Below are positions 52,311 to 62,547 of a stretch of DNA of 64,000 nt, piece by piece. Source of the DNA: Sphingobacterium athyrii (lineage in GTDB: Bacteria > Bacteroidota > Bacteroidia > Sphingobacteriales > Sphingobacteriaceae). The stretch is taken from positions 450,687 to 514,686 of the forward strand of contig NZ_QCXX01000003.1 in NCBI RefSeq assembly GCF_003071065.1, read 5' to 3'. Every line of letters starts with the position of its first letter. The stretch's first letter is position 1. The notes under the pieces are model-generated. The model had not been told where the DNA came from, ran no database searches, and saw nothing but the letters and a program-made list of their open reading frames with translations. The position numbers and the translations under genes are program-made.

Positions 52311-55300
52311 ATGCAGCAGCTTAAGTCTTTTTTATACGCGTATATCCACCTCATTTTTCTCCTTTTGTTAGGGCAATCTTCGGCTTGGAGCCAGGTCAAT
52401 AGCTATGCTTTTAAAACCTTAACTTCTGACCAAGGCCTGGTTCATAATCACGTCAATTGTGCACTCCGGGATAAGTATAATTACCTTTGGTTTGGTACCG
52501 AATCGGGCTTGAGCAGATTTGATGGTGTACAATTTACAAATTTTCGTTATGCAGCCAGTAAACGTACAGGACTGAGTGGCAATGTCATTTCTGGGCTCTT
52601 TGAAGGGCCCGAAGGAAATGTATGGATTCGTACCGCGAATCGGATGAATGTATATGATCAACACTCGGGCATCATTATCCAACAAATAGATTCCATATTG
52701 ACTGCCCTAAAGCTGCCTGTGATGGATGTCTATTCCATCAGGCCTTTGGATGAGCATTGCTTTGCACTTTTGTATAGCGATCGTTCTCTGATCTTGTTCG
52801 ATTATCTAAAGAAAACGTATCGCAAGGTGCCGCAGTTGACCAAGGACAGCAGAATCACCGATGTAATTCCCGGCAGAGGCCAAACCATCTGGGTAATCTA
52901 CGAAAACGGCCTACTTGGCAACATCGATACAAAGTCACTGCAAAGTATAAAGACCAGCAGGCTGCCAATGCCGAACAAACTGATAAATTATAACCTCTTT
53001 ACCGACCGCGATGGCGCAATCTGGATCTTCTCAAAAGATATTCCGATCGGCGTTTACTGGCTTGATCCCAAAGACGGACAAATTCATCATCTACAAAAAG
53101 AACTGTCCAATCCTTTCGTGGGTAATATTGTTCAAGACGATCAGGGACAGCTTTGGCTGGGCACCGATCATGGCGGCATCAACATCTATGATAAGAAAAA
53201 TAATAGCATCCAGCGAATTGGCAATGATAGATATGACTTAAGGAGCCTGCCTTACAATAGCATTACGTCGCTATACCGGGATAAATCAGGAATTATCTGG
53301 GTCGGAACTTATAAGGGCGGGATCAGCTATTATCATCCCAATTTGTTGTTGTTCTCCCTAATCAAAAATTATCCCGGACTCCCCAAATCGCTCCCTTTTG
53401 ATGATGTCAATAAGTTTGTAGAAGATCGTAAAGGCAACCTCTGGATCGGAACAAATGGGGGTGGATTGCTCTATTATGATACCAAACAGAAGACTTTTAC
53501 TCAGTATCTCCATGATCCAGCTAACCCAAATAGTCTGAGTAGCAACGTGATCGTCTCCTTATTTTTGGATGCAGACGATGTACTCTGGATAGGAACTTAT
53601 CGAGGTGGTATGTGCCGTTTTAATGGCAAAGATTTTCAGGTTTTCCACCGAGATCCGGCTCCCGGAGGGCTAAACGACGATAGTGTATGGGAGATCTATG
53701 AAGATAGTCAGCATCGTTTTTGGGTAGGAACACTGAGCTCGGGCCTTTATCTTTTTGATAAAAAAACGCAGCGCTTCGCAAAAAAACATACCCGACGGGG
53801 TGAAACTGTCAATAGCAATTATATATCGGTGTTGTTTGAGGATTCAAAAAAACGCCTGTGGATCGGTACAGCGACAGGTCTGGCGCTGCTGGCGCCTGAC
53901 GATAAGATCAGCTATATCAGCACCGTTAGTTCTCCGCTAAAACTTCGTAACGATCTAATTTATGATATAAAGGAGGATAAAAAAGGTCGTATTTGGGTAG
54001 CGACACAAGAGGGACTGCATGTGATAGATGAAAAAAAAATTAGCTACCTGACACAAGCAGATGGACTCAGTGAGGATGCGATCCTGGCCTTACTGGTCGA
54101 TAATCAAGGTGATATTTGGGCATCAACCAATAAAGGACTGTCAGAGGTCGTCGGTACGGGGCAGGCACAAAAATTTATTATCCGCAACTTTACACAGGAA
54201 CTGGGCCTTCAAGGGAATGTATTTAATGAGAACGCTGCGTTAAAATTGCAGGATGGAAGACTTGTTTTCGGCGGGCCAAAAGGATTTAACTTTATCGATC
54301 CTTCAAAAATCAGGGACAAAAGTGAACTGATACTGCCGGTTTTATCTAATCTCTACTTATTCAACAAACGGGTGGCAGTAGGTGAGGAATTTGCGGGTCG
54401 TGTGATTTATGGTCAATCCTTAAATAATCTCAAGAAGCTGACTCTCCCGTACACCCTGAATGCCATCTCCCTGGAGCTCTCCACCTTTGATTATCTGCAA
54501 CAGCATAACGGTCTCTACCAATATCAGCTTAGTGGCCTAAGTGATAAATGGTTTGATTTTGAACCGGGGACCATGCGCGCCAATTTTACCAATCTGGACA
54601 GCCGGACCTATAGGTTGTACATCCGGCATGCCATCGCTTCGAATAGCTGGTCGGAGGGAGTGCTCCTCCTAACAATCGACGTACAACCGCCGCTTTGGCG
54701 TTCAACATGGGCCTTCCTTTTATATGGAGGCCTGATATTGGTCGTACTTTGGACGTATATTTATTTAACCAAGCTGCGTGCCAAGACGCGCAATCAACTC
54801 TACCTGGCGCAGGAACAGGCCTCACAAGCCAAAGAACTGGATGCCTTAAAAACGCGATTCTTCACAAATATTAGCCACGAGTTTCGGACACCGATCAGTT
54901 TGATTCTGACACCAACGCAGCAGTTGTTGGATGGCGAACAACATCCGGATAAAAAAGCAGACTTAAACTTGATCAAGAAAAATGCAGACCGTCTACTCAA
55001 ACTCGTCAATCAGCTCCTGGACTTCCGAAAGCTGGAAAAAAGTGAATTGGAACTGAGCGAAGAATATGGAGACCTTATGGGTTTTATGCGCGAACAGCTC
55101 GATGCTTTTATAGGACTGGCACAGAGCAACCAAGTTATATTGCAGGTTAGTCTCGCCCCACAGGTGTATTCGGTCTGGTTTGACAAAAATAAGCTGGAAA
55201 GCATTATTTTCAATTTGATGTCGAACGCAATCAAATTTAGCCCACTATCCGGCATCGTGACATTCAAGGCCAAAATAGGTGAAGAAGGTATGGCAAAGAT

Positions 55301-56321
55301 ATTGTCTATTGAAGTCCAAAACCTAGGGACAACAATTCCCGAAGCCCTTCAATCCCGTGTTTTTGAACGCTATGTTCAACTGGACGTTCCTAATGGTAAA
55401 CTGAACCAGGGTACAGGTATCGGGCTTTCTATCGTCAAGGATTATGTAGAGTTTCTGGGAGGTAACATCAGACTGAACAGCAATGCGGGACGGACAACAT
55501 TTTACGTGGAGTTGCCTATACACAGCGTGGAGACGAGCAGCGATAGCAACGAAAGTAGCACGCGGGATAAACCTTGTATTTTATTGGTCGAAGATGATGC
55601 TGACTTTCTTCACTACCTTGAGCGAATGCTCAGATCAACCTATCTAATTACTTCTGTACAAAGTATCAATGAAGCAAAGCTGATTCTAAATAAACAACAG
55701 GTTGATCTGGTGATCACTGATTTTAGCTTGCCCGGCGATACTGGATTGGATCTCTGTCGCTATATAAAAGCTCATACCAAGCTGGTCCATATCCCTGTAC
55801 TTATCATAACCGCCATCGTCAATCAGAAAACTGAACTGGAAGCCCTACAAGCTGGCGCCACAGATTATATCAACAAGCCTTTTAATGTGAGTCTGCTGCG
55901 TTCTAAATTGGCCCAAATACTTAGTCAGCAGCAGACCTTGGTGAAACGGTACAAAAAACAGATTAACGTACAGCTGACGCAACCCGATATCGAGTCTGCC
56001 GATGAACAGTTTATCCGTACGCTTGTAAAGGAAATTGAACAGGACATCAGTGACTCGTCGCTTTCTGTCGAACTGCTAGCCAAAAGAATGAATATCACGC
56101 GCGTAGGACTTTATAAAAAAGTGCTTGCCATTACAGGCTATTCACCGATGGAATATATCCGTCATATCCGGCTTAAACGTGCTATGCATCTGGTTCAAAA
56201 CTCAAAATTATCGATGGCCGAAATTGCGTATGCAGTCGGATTCGGAAATCCCAAGCAATTCAGTAAATATTTTAAATCTGCTTTCGGTAATTTGCCTTCA
56301 TTCTACCGTAAACAGCTGTAA
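52311..56321 (+). CDS. Hybrid two-component sensor-regulator (HTCS) of a glycan locus
   Basis: The 1336-residue protein joins all parts of a two-component pathway. After a signal peptide (LIFLLLLGQSSAWS) there are propeller sensor repeats to about residue 690 (IWVGTYKGGISYY, LWIGTNGGGLLYYD), a Y_Y_Y domain, and a membrane helix near 795-818. Then come a HisKA domain with FFTNISHEFRTPISLILTP (His856), an HATPase, a receiver domain with Asp1137 in VITDFSLPGD, and an AraC HTH at the end (MAEIAYAVGFGNPKQFSKYF). HTCS proteins sense oligosaccharides in the periplasm and switch on the adjacent utilisation genes, here the GH31-SusC-SusD operon 183 bases downstream. The sugar sensed is unknown. Confidence 0.96.
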   Translation: MQQLKSFLYAYIHLIFLLLLGQSSAWSQVNSYAFKTLTSDQGLVHNHVNCALRDKYNYLWFGTESGLSRFDGVQFTNFRYAASKRTGLSGNVISGLFEGPEGNVWIRTANRMNVYDQHSGIIIQQIDSILTALKLPVMDVYSIRPLDEHCFALLYSDRSLILFDYLKKTYRKVPQLTKDSRITDVIPGRGQTIWVIYENGLLGNIDTKSLQSIKTSRLPMPNKLINYNLFTDRDGAIWIFSKDIPIGVYWLDPKDGQIHHLQKELSNPFVGNIVQDDQGQLWLGTDHGGINIYDKKNNSIQRIGNDRYDLRSLPYNSITSLYRDKSGIIWVGTYKGGISYYHPNLLLFSLIKNYPGLPKSLPFDDVNKFVEDRKGNLWIGTNGGGLLYYDTKQKTFTQYLHDPANPNSLSSNVIVSLFLDADDVLWIGTYRGGMCRFNGKDFQVFHRDPAPGGLNDDSVWEIYEDSQHRFWVGTLSSGLYLFDKKTQRFAKKHTRRGETVNSNYISVLFEDSKKRLWIGTATGLALLAPDDKISYISTVSSPLKLRNDLIYDIKEDKKGRIWVATQEGLHVIDEKKISYLTQADGLSEDAILALLVDNQGDIWASTNKGLSEVVGTGQAQKFIIRNFTQELGLQGNVFNENAALKLQDGRLVFGGPKGFNFIDPSKIRDKSELILPVLSNLYLFNKRVAVGEEFAGRVIYGQSLNNLKKLTLPYTLNAISLELSTFDYLQQHNGLYQYQLSGLSDKWFDFEPGTMRANFTNLDSRTYRLYIRHAIASNSWSEGVLLLTIDVQPPLWRSTWAFLLYGGLILVVLWTYIYLTKLRAKTRNQLYLAQEQASQAKELDALKTRFFTNISHEFRTPISLILTPTQQLLDGEQHPDKKADLNLIKKNADRLLKLVNQLLDFRKLEKSELELSEEYGDLMGFMREQLDAFIGLAQSNQVILQVSLAPQVYSVWFDKNKLESIIFNLMSNAIKFSPLSGIVTFKAKIGEEGMAKILSIEVQNLGTTIPEALQSRVFERYVQLDVPNGKLNQGTGIGLSIVKDYVEFLGGNIRLNSNAGRTTFYVELPIHSVETSSDSNESSTRDKPCILLVEDDADFLHYLERMLRSTYLITSVQSINEAKLILNKQQVDLVITDFSLPGDTGLDLCRYIKAHTKLVHIPVLIITAIVNQKTELEALQAGATDYINKPFNVSLLRSKLAQILSQQQTLVKRYKKQINVQLTQPDIESADEQFIRTLVKEIEQDISDSSLSVELLAKRMNITRVGLYKKVLAITGYSPMEYIRHIRLKRAMHLVQNSKLSMAEIAYAVGFGNPKQFSKYFKSAFGNLPSFYRKQL

Positions 56322-56366
56322 AACTACTATTTAAGTATAATCAATGCCCTGCATTATATTTTGTAT

Positions 56367-56397
56367 GTTAACAAAACAACCCCTAAAAGTTAACAAA
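56367..56397 (+). promoter_or_regulatory. Putative HTCS operator before the GH31-SusC-SusD operon
   Basis: GTTAACAAA occurs at 56367-56375 and 56389-56397, two direct repeats 22 bases apart, the two-turn spacing suited to a dimer of AraC-type domains. The block ends 30 bases before the -7 element TATATTTG. A palindrome, CAACCGGTTG, lies at 56412-56421 between them. Confidence 0.55.
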
Positions 56398-56426
56398 TCA
56401 TAACCTTTATACAACCGGTTGCACCC

Positions 56427-56434
56427 TATATTTG
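56427..56434 (+). promoter_or_regulatory. Candidate -7 element for the GH31 operon
   Basis: TATATTTG matches TAnnTTTG and lies 71 bases before the GH31 start at 56505. A TTTA at 56406-56409 is a weak -33 candidate. Confidence 0.5.
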
Positions 56435-56504
56435 ATTTGTTCTTTCGATGGGAAAGGACACGTAATAACCAAGGGAAATATAGTAACCAATAATCTTATT
56501 TTAA

Positions 56505-59369
56505 ATGCGCAACTTAACGTATGCTTTAAGTGGTTTGATGCTCTTCGCAATGCTGCAGCAAGGGCTCGGACAGGCCAGCAAAGCTCATTATGAAAAAACA
56601 CCAACCGGTATCAAAGTCAGCTTCAAAAATTCGGAAACTTCCATCGATCAAGATGTCTATTTGGATGTCGTAACGGATAAAATCGTGCGTGTCACGGCAG
56701 TTCCGGCTGGTGCCACCTTTCCAAAACAAACGAGCATGGTGATTATTGATTCATTGCGTCGGCAAGTGAAATCACTGGTTGTCAGTTCAAGCGATTCGAC
56801 GGTAAATGTGCAAACAGCAAATATAAAGGCAGTCGTCTCCTTGGTAAGTGGCAAAGTAGAATTCTTGGATCTCACGGGGCAATCCATCATTAAAGAGGCG
56901 AAGCGGAATTCAAATTCCTTTTTACCGAACAGTTATCAGGCTGATGCATTTTATCAGATCAACCAAGACTTTATCGTCAATTCCGAAGAAGGGATTTATG
57001 GGCTTGGCCAACATCAGAATGCCGTCATGAACTATAATCGTGGGAAGCAAGTTTCTTTGCTGCAATACAATACGGAAATCGGGATCCCTTTTTTGCTATC
57101 AACCAATAACTACGGGATCTTATGGCACAATTACTCCATTACAAAGGCGGGTGACGTCAGGCCATTGCTGCCCTTAAATGCCTTCAAGCTTCTGTCAAAA
57201 GAAGGTGAACCGGGCTGGCTTACCGCGACCTATGTAAATCGGAACCAGGCCGACGAAGTGTTCGTATCCCGACCGGAATCGATCATCGATTATGGTTATC
57301 TAACGGATCAGCACAAGTTTCCAACGGGGATAAAGCTGGCTGACAGTGAAGTCATCTACGAGGGCAGCCTTGCTTCGCCCTATACAGGCAAGCATGTGCT
57401 GCATTTCAAATATTCAGGTTATATGAAAGTCTGGATAGACGGTGAACTTGTAGCCGACCGCTGGCGGCAATCCTGGAATGCAGGTACTTTTGAAATCGAA
57501 AGGAATATGAGCAAAGACCAGCCGCAGCAAATCCGAATGGAATGGATACCTGATGGCGGTGAATCTTATTTTACCTTAAACTGGCAGAGCCCTATTCCCG
57601 CAGCGCGTGAAAATATATTCTCTTTTAATTCGGAAGCTGGTGATGCCATTGACTATTACTTTGTTCGGGGTACATCGATGGACGAAGTCATTTCGGGCTA
57701 TCGCCAATTGTCCGGTAAGGCACCTATTATGCCACTTTGGAGCTTTGGGTTCTGGCAGAGCAGGGAACGTTATAAGACCCAGGAGGAAATTGAACAGGTG
57801 GCTGCGGAATTCCGGAAGCGTAAAATTCCGATTGACAATATTGTTCAAGATTGGTCTTACTGGTCTGAAAACGACTGGGGGAGCCAAAAATTTGATCCGA
57901 AACGCTTTCCGGATCCTCAGGCAATGATCAAAAAATTACATGATCAACACTTTAAAATCATGATTTCGGCATGGCCCAAAATCAATGAGGAGTCTACAGT
58001 ATACCAAGAATTTAAAGCCAACAAATGGATCTATCCACGCAATATCTATGATGGCCGTAAAGATTGGATAGGAAAAGGGTATACGTCTACTTTTTATGAT
58101 CCTTTTAATAAAGGAGCGCGCGATGGATTTTGGAAGTTGTTGGACGATAACCTCTTCAAAATTGGAATTGACGCCTGGTGGATGGATGCCAGTGAGCCGG
58201 ACATCCATTCCAATATCGATTTAGATGAACGCAAATCGGTCTTTCAACCCAGTATAGGATCATCTGTTCGCTACTACAATGCATTCCCTTTGCAAAATGC
58301 CAAGGGTATCTATGAGGGGCAGCGTGTGACAGACCCCAATAAAAGGGTTTTTATTTTGACACGATCCTTTTTTGCCGGACAACAACGCTATGCTGCGGCA
58401 GCCTGGAGCGGTGATATTGCCTCCAGATGGCATGATATGAAAGATCAGATCGCTGGGGGGATAAATTTCTCGATGTCAGGCACGCCCTATTGGACAATGG
58501 ATGCAGGCGGCTTTTTGGTCGAAAACAGATTTCACAAACCGAATGCAACTGATCTGGAAGAGTGGCGCGAACTCAATAGCCGATGGTACCAATACGGCGC
58601 ATTCTTACCTTTATTTAGGGCCCACGGACAGTTTCCATATCGGGAACCGTACAATATTGCTCCCTCGGATCACCCTGCTTATAAAAGCATGACTTATGCA
58701 ATCAACCTGCGTTATAAATTGCTATCCTACAACTACAGTCTTGCGGCAAAAACATTTTTTGAAGATTATTCGATGATACGTGGGCTCGCCATGGATTTTC
58801 CACGGGACAAAAACGGCTTTAACAGCAACGATCAATACCTCTGGGGGCCATCCTTACTGGTCAATCCAGTCACCGAAAAAGGAGCGACATCCCGCAAAGT
58901 ACATTTCCCGAAGGGTACGACCTGGTATGATCTATATCATGGCAAGCAGATCGAAGGAGATCAGGATCTCCTTGTTGCAGCACCTTATGAACGCATGCCA
59001 GTCTATGTCAGAGCGGGCGCAATACTACCCATTGGGTCGGTCATGCAGTATACAACAGAGAAAAAACAGGATATACTGGACCTTTATGTCTACGATGGAG
59101 CAGATGGTCATTTTTCACTTTATGAAGACGAAGGAAACAATTATAATTATGAAAAAGGGAAATTTAGCCGCATAGATTTCAACTATGACAACACGACAAA
59201 AACGCTGTCCCTGCAAGAACGTAAAGGTGATTTCGACGGGATGCTGACCAAAAGGAAGTTTAATATCATTTTTGTCACTGACAAGAATGTAGTCGGGCTG
59301 GATGTACCATCAAAAAAATCAACAGCAGTATCCTATACGGGTAAAGCTGTACAGATCAAATTAAAATAA
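56505..59369 (+). CDS. Secreted GH31 glycoside hydrolase with PA14-like insert
   Basis: The 954-residue enzyme has a signal peptide (LSGLMLFAMLQQGLGQ). The GH31 core shows the nucleophile motif DAWWMDASEPD (Asp561) and the acid/base region AAWSGDIASRW (Asp637), with FGFWQSRERY at the barrel entrance. A PA14-like beta domain lies near residues 274-364 (SEVIYEGSLASPYTGKHVLH, MKVWIDGELVADRW), an insertion known from bacterial GH31 alpha-xylosidases acting on xyloglucan. The enzyme therefore probably removes alpha-xylose or alpha-glucose from an oligosaccharide at the cell surface or periplasm. The locus has no other glycosidase visible in the window. It starts before SusC with only 29 bases between, in the same operon. 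Confidence 0.92.
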   Translation: MRNLTYALSGLMLFAMLQQGLGQASKAHYEKTPTGIKVSFKNSETSIDQDVYLDVVTDKIVRVTAVPAGATFPKQTSMVIIDSLRRQVKSLVVSSSDSTVNVQTANIKAVVSLVSGKVEFLDLTGQSIIKEAKRNSNSFLPNSYQADAFYQINQDFIVNSEEGIYGLGQHQNAVMNYNRGKQVSLLQYNTEIGIPFLLSTNNYGILWHNYSITKAGDVRPLLPLNAFKLLSKEGEPGWLTATYVNRNQADEVFVSRPESIIDYGYLTDQHKFPTGIKLADSEVIYEGSLASPYTGKHVLHFKYSGYMKVWIDGELVADRWRQSWNAGTFEIERNMSKDQPQQIRMEWIPDGGESYFTLNWQSPIPAARENIFSFNSEAGDAIDYYFVRGTSMDEVISGYRQLSGKAPIMPLWSFGFWQSRERYKTQEEIEQVAAEFRKRKIPIDNIVQDWSYWSENDWGSQKFDPKRFPDPQAMIKKLHDQHFKIMISAWPKINEESTVYQEFKANKWIYPRNIYDGRKDWIGKGYTSTFYDPFNKGARDGFWKLLDDNLFKIGIDAWWMDASEPDIHSNIDLDERKSVFQPSIGSSVRYYNAFPLQNAKGIYEGQRVTDPNKRVFILTRSFFAGQQRYAAAAWSGDIASRWHDMKDQIAGGINFSMSGTPYWTMDAGGFLVENRFHKPNATDLEEWRELNSRWYQYGAFLPLFRAHGQFPYREPYNIAPSDHPAYKSMTYAINLRYKLLSYNYSLAAKTFFEDYSMIRGLAMDFPRDKNGFNSNDQYLWGPSLLVNPVTEKGATSRKVHFPKGTTWYDLYHGKQIEGDQDLLVAAPYERMPVYVRAGAILPIGSVMQYTTEKKQDILDLYVYDGADGHFSLYEDEGNNYNYEKGKFSRIDFNYDNTTKTLSLQERKGDFDGMLTKRKFNIIFVTDKNVVGLDVPSKKSTAVSYTGKAVQIKLK

Positions 59370-59398
59370 ATAAAAAACCAACTTATAAATCAAGACGT

Positions 59399-62300
59399 AT
59401 GATAAGCAAACAATTGTTGAGCAGGGGCGTGGCCGTCGTGGTCATGACCAGCGTGACCTCTTTGGTCTGGGCACAATCCTTCACAGGATCGGTTGTTTCG
59501 GCTGATTCGGGCTTGCCAATCGGGGGAGCGAGTATCAAAGTAAAGAATCAGAAGATTTCAACAAGTAGCGATGAATCGGGCAAATTTTCATTGACGGTCG
59601 GTACCGGAACAATTTTAACGGTCTCTTATGTGGGGTATAAAACCGAGGAAATTACAGTTACTGGTCCCAATATGGTGATCCGCCTACAACCACAAGCTTC
59701 CGATCTCGAAGAAGTAGTTGTCATTGGCTACGGTGTGCAAAAGAAGAAATTGAATACAGGAGCCAATTTGAAGGTAGAAGGTGAAGAACTGCAGAAACGC
59801 AATCAGTTGAACCCCCTGCAATCGCTTCAGGGGCAAGCGCCGGGGGTATCCATCACCTCCACTTCCGGTCAGCCAGGAGCAGATATGAAGGTCGTCGTCC
59901 GCGGACTGGGAACAATCGGCAATTCCGGTCCTCTATATGTCATTGATGGCGTCCCCGGTGGCGATATTTCGGTCTTGAATGCCGCCGATATCCAATCCAT
60001 TGATGTTTTAAAAGATGCCGCCTCCGCAGCCATCTATGGCTCGCAGGCAGCAAATGGGGTTGTCCTCGTCACGACAAAGATGGGGGCCGCAGGTAAAAAT
60101 GTACTTTCGTTCGATGGCTATACAGGCATTCAGAATGTTTCGCGCAAAGCGAAGTTATTGGATGCAAATCAATACAAGCTGATCATGAATGAGCAATCGC
60201 TGAATTCGGGTGCGTCGCCGATCAATTTTGATGGTATGGAAGGCTTAGCTAACACAAGATGGCTGGATTACATGTTCAAGGACAATGCAAAAATGGACAA
60301 TTACAACGTGGCGCTTACGGGCGGATCGGAAAAATCCACCTATGCCTTGTCGATGAACTATATTGGTCAAGAAGGAATAGCAGGTGGTAAAGAGGTGTCC
60401 AATTACCAGCGTTATGGTTTTCGAACAAACTCGGAGCATAAACTCTTTGATAATTTTGTAAAAATCGGCCAGCACCTCAACTTTAACTATATAAAAAATC
60501 GGGGTATTGGTGTCGGCAATCAATACAACAATACGCTACGCGGCGCATTTGCCACGTCGCCCTTGTCACCGGTCTATTCGGACAATGGCCTATATGGCAG
60601 TCCTTTCAATGACACCTCCAACTCGCCCTGGTATAATGGGGACAGTAATCCATATGGTGTCATGATGACCAATTCGAATAACAATAACGATGGTCAGAAA
60701 TTGCTAGCCGATATTTTTGCAGAGATCGAACCGATCAAGGGGTTAAAAGTCCGCTCGCTATTGGGGTTCAACTATTATGCCTCAGAATATCGGAGTTTCA
60801 CGCCTTTGTACCGCTTTTCGATTTATACCTACAACCAGGATCATACGACTACCTCGCAGAATATGAGCAAGGGGCATACGCTTACCTGGACAAATACCGC
60901 ATCCTATGACTTTGATATCAACACAGACCATCGCTTTTCGGCCATGCTGGGTATGGAGTCGTTACGTTATCAGGGAACCTATCTGTCAGGATCCAACTGG
61001 AACTTGCTTTCCCAGTTTAACGATTTTGCGCACGCTTACCTTGACAATACCACGGGGCAGGCGCATTTGGATGAAAAGGGTAATGTCGTGGAGACCAGGA
61101 CGGTCTCGGGAAAGCCTGAAAATATCTCCCGAAGGGTTTCATATTTCGGAAGACTGGGTTACAATTACAAGGAAAAGTACCTATTGAATGCGACAATACG
61201 GGCAGATGGGTCCTCCAAATTTTCACGTAGCAACCGCTGGGGGTATTTCCCTTCGGTGTCGGCTGGCTGGGTCATTTCTTCGGAAGATTTCTTTAAGGAG
61301 AATTTAGCTGGTGTAAACTTCTTCAAACTGCGTGCTTCATGGGGACAGGTGGGCAATCAGGATATTGCTGATTTCCAATATGCAGCGCCCATTAGTACCT
61401 CAACAGGTATCACCTCATCCAATCCCGGAGCGCATTATGTCTTCGGAACAAGCAACAACAATATTGCTGGCGCCTATCCAAGCCGTTTGTCCAATCCAAA
61501 TTTGACCTGGGAAACCTCCGAGCAAACCAATATTGGGTTTGATGCCAAATTTGCGAATAACCGCCTGGATGTGGTTGCCGACTTTTATGTCAAAAAGACT
61601 AAAAATTGGTTGGTTACAGCTCCAGTCTTGGCAACGACAGGAACACTGCCTCCATTTATCAATGGGGGTGATGTAAAGAATACAGGTGTGGAGCTTGGGC
61701 TGAATTGGGCTGACAAGATCAATGAACTCAAGTACCGGGTGGGGGTAAACGGAGCCTACAACAAAAATAAAGTTGGCCAGATCCCTACCGAAGACGGCAT
61801 TATTCACGGACAGACGGCCATGTTGTACGATAATTCAGAGGAATTCTATCGTGCTGAAAATGGCCTGCCCATTGGTTACTTCTGGGGATATAAGACCGAC
61901 GGTCTATTCCAAAATCAATCCGAAATTGATGCTTGGCGAGCAGCTGGAAAAGGTATCCTGCAAGCGGATGTAAAGCCTGGCGACGTAAAATATGTAGATC
62001 AAAACAACGATGGCATTATCAATGCCTCAGACAAAACAAATCTGGGAGTAGGCATGCCTGATTTTACCTATGGTTTTAATATTGGTCTAGATTATAAAGG
62101 TTTTGATTTATCGGTGAACGCCTATGGTTCCCTCGGGAACAAGATTGTACAGTCCTACCGTAATCATACCAATAAACAGGCAAACTATACAACGAGAATA
62201 CTAGATCGATGGACCGGGGAAGGTACTTCCAACAGCATCCCGCGCGTCACTGAAACGAACGTCAACTGGCAGTTTTCAGACCTTTATGTTCAGGACGGGG

Positions 62301-62536
62301 ATTTTCTGCGGATCAGCAATGTTACCTTAGGCTATGATCTTTCCAAACTTATCAAGTGGAAGTATGGCAATCAGATCCGTTTCTATGTACAAGGACAAAA
62401 TCTGTTCACATTCACCAAATACGACGGTATGGATCCCGAGATTGGCTATGGTACGGACGGCTGGGTATCGGGCATTGATCTGGGCTATTACCCAAGACCC
62501 CGGACAGTTCTATTTGGCCTAAATGTTAAATTCTAA
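59399..62536 (+). CDS. SusC-like TonB-dependent glycan transporter
   Basis: The 1045-residue protein has a signal peptide (VAVVVMTSVTSLVWAQ), a carboxypeptidase-regulatory-like domain (residues about 25-105, LPIGGASIKVKNQK), the SusC signature DLEEVVVIGYGVQKKK, a plug (VVRGLGTIGNSGPLYVIDG, DAASAAIYGSQAANGVVLVT) and a long outer-membrane barrel ending in RPRTVLFGLNVKF-like strands. With SusD it imports oligosaccharides across the outer membrane, driven by TonB. It follows GH31 by 29 bases and precedes susD by 11 bases. Substrate is inferred from the GH31 neighbour. Confidence 0.97.
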   Translation: MISKQLLSRGVAVVVMTSVTSLVWAQSFTGSVVSADSGLPIGGASIKVKNQKISTSSDESGKFSLTVGTGTILTVSYVGYKTEEITVTGPNMVIRLQPQASDLEEVVVIGYGVQKKKLNTGANLKVEGEELQKRNQLNPLQSLQGQAPGVSITSTSGQPGADMKVVVRGLGTIGNSGPLYVIDGVPGGDISVLNAADIQSIDVLKDAASAAIYGSQAANGVVLVTTKMGAAGKNVLSFDGYTGIQNVSRKAKLLDANQYKLIMNEQSLNSGASPINFDGMEGLANTRWLDYMFKDNAKMDNYNVALTGGSEKSTYALSMNYIGQEGIAGGKEVSNYQRYGFRTNSEHKLFDNFVKIGQHLNFNYIKNRGIGVGNQYNNTLRGAFATSPLSPVYSDNGLYGSPFNDTSNSPWYNGDSNPYGVMMTNSNNNNDGQKLLADIFAEIEPIKGLKVRSLLGFNYYASEYRSFTPLYRFSIYTYNQDHTTTSQNMSKGHTLTWTNTASYDFDINTDHRFSAMLGMESLRYQGTYLSGSNWNLLSQFNDFAHAYLDNTTGQAHLDEKGNVVETRTVSGKPENISRRVSYFGRLGYNYKEKYLLNATIRADGSSKFSRSNRWGYFPSVSAGWVISSEDFFKENLAGVNFFKLRASWGQVGNQDIADFQYAAPISTSTGITSSNPGAHYVFGTSNNNIAGAYPSRLSNPNLTWETSEQTNIGFDAKFANNRLDVVADFYVKKTKNWLVTAPVLATTGTLPPFINGGDVKNTGVELGLNWADKINELKYRVGVNGAYNKNKVGQIPTEDGIIHGQTAMLYDNSEEFYRAENGLPIGYFWGYKTDGLFQNQSEIDAWRAAGKGILQADVKPGDVKYVDQNNDGIINASDKTNLGVGMPDFTYGFNIGLDYKGFDLSVNAYGSLGNKIVQSYRNHTNKQANYTTRILDRWTGEGTSNSIPRVTETNVNWQFSDLYVQDGDFLRISNVTLGYDLSKLIKWKYGNQIRFYVQGQNLFTFTKYDGMDPEIGYGTDGWVSGIDLGYYPRPRTVLFGLNVKF

Positions 62537-62547
62537 ATCAAGAAATC

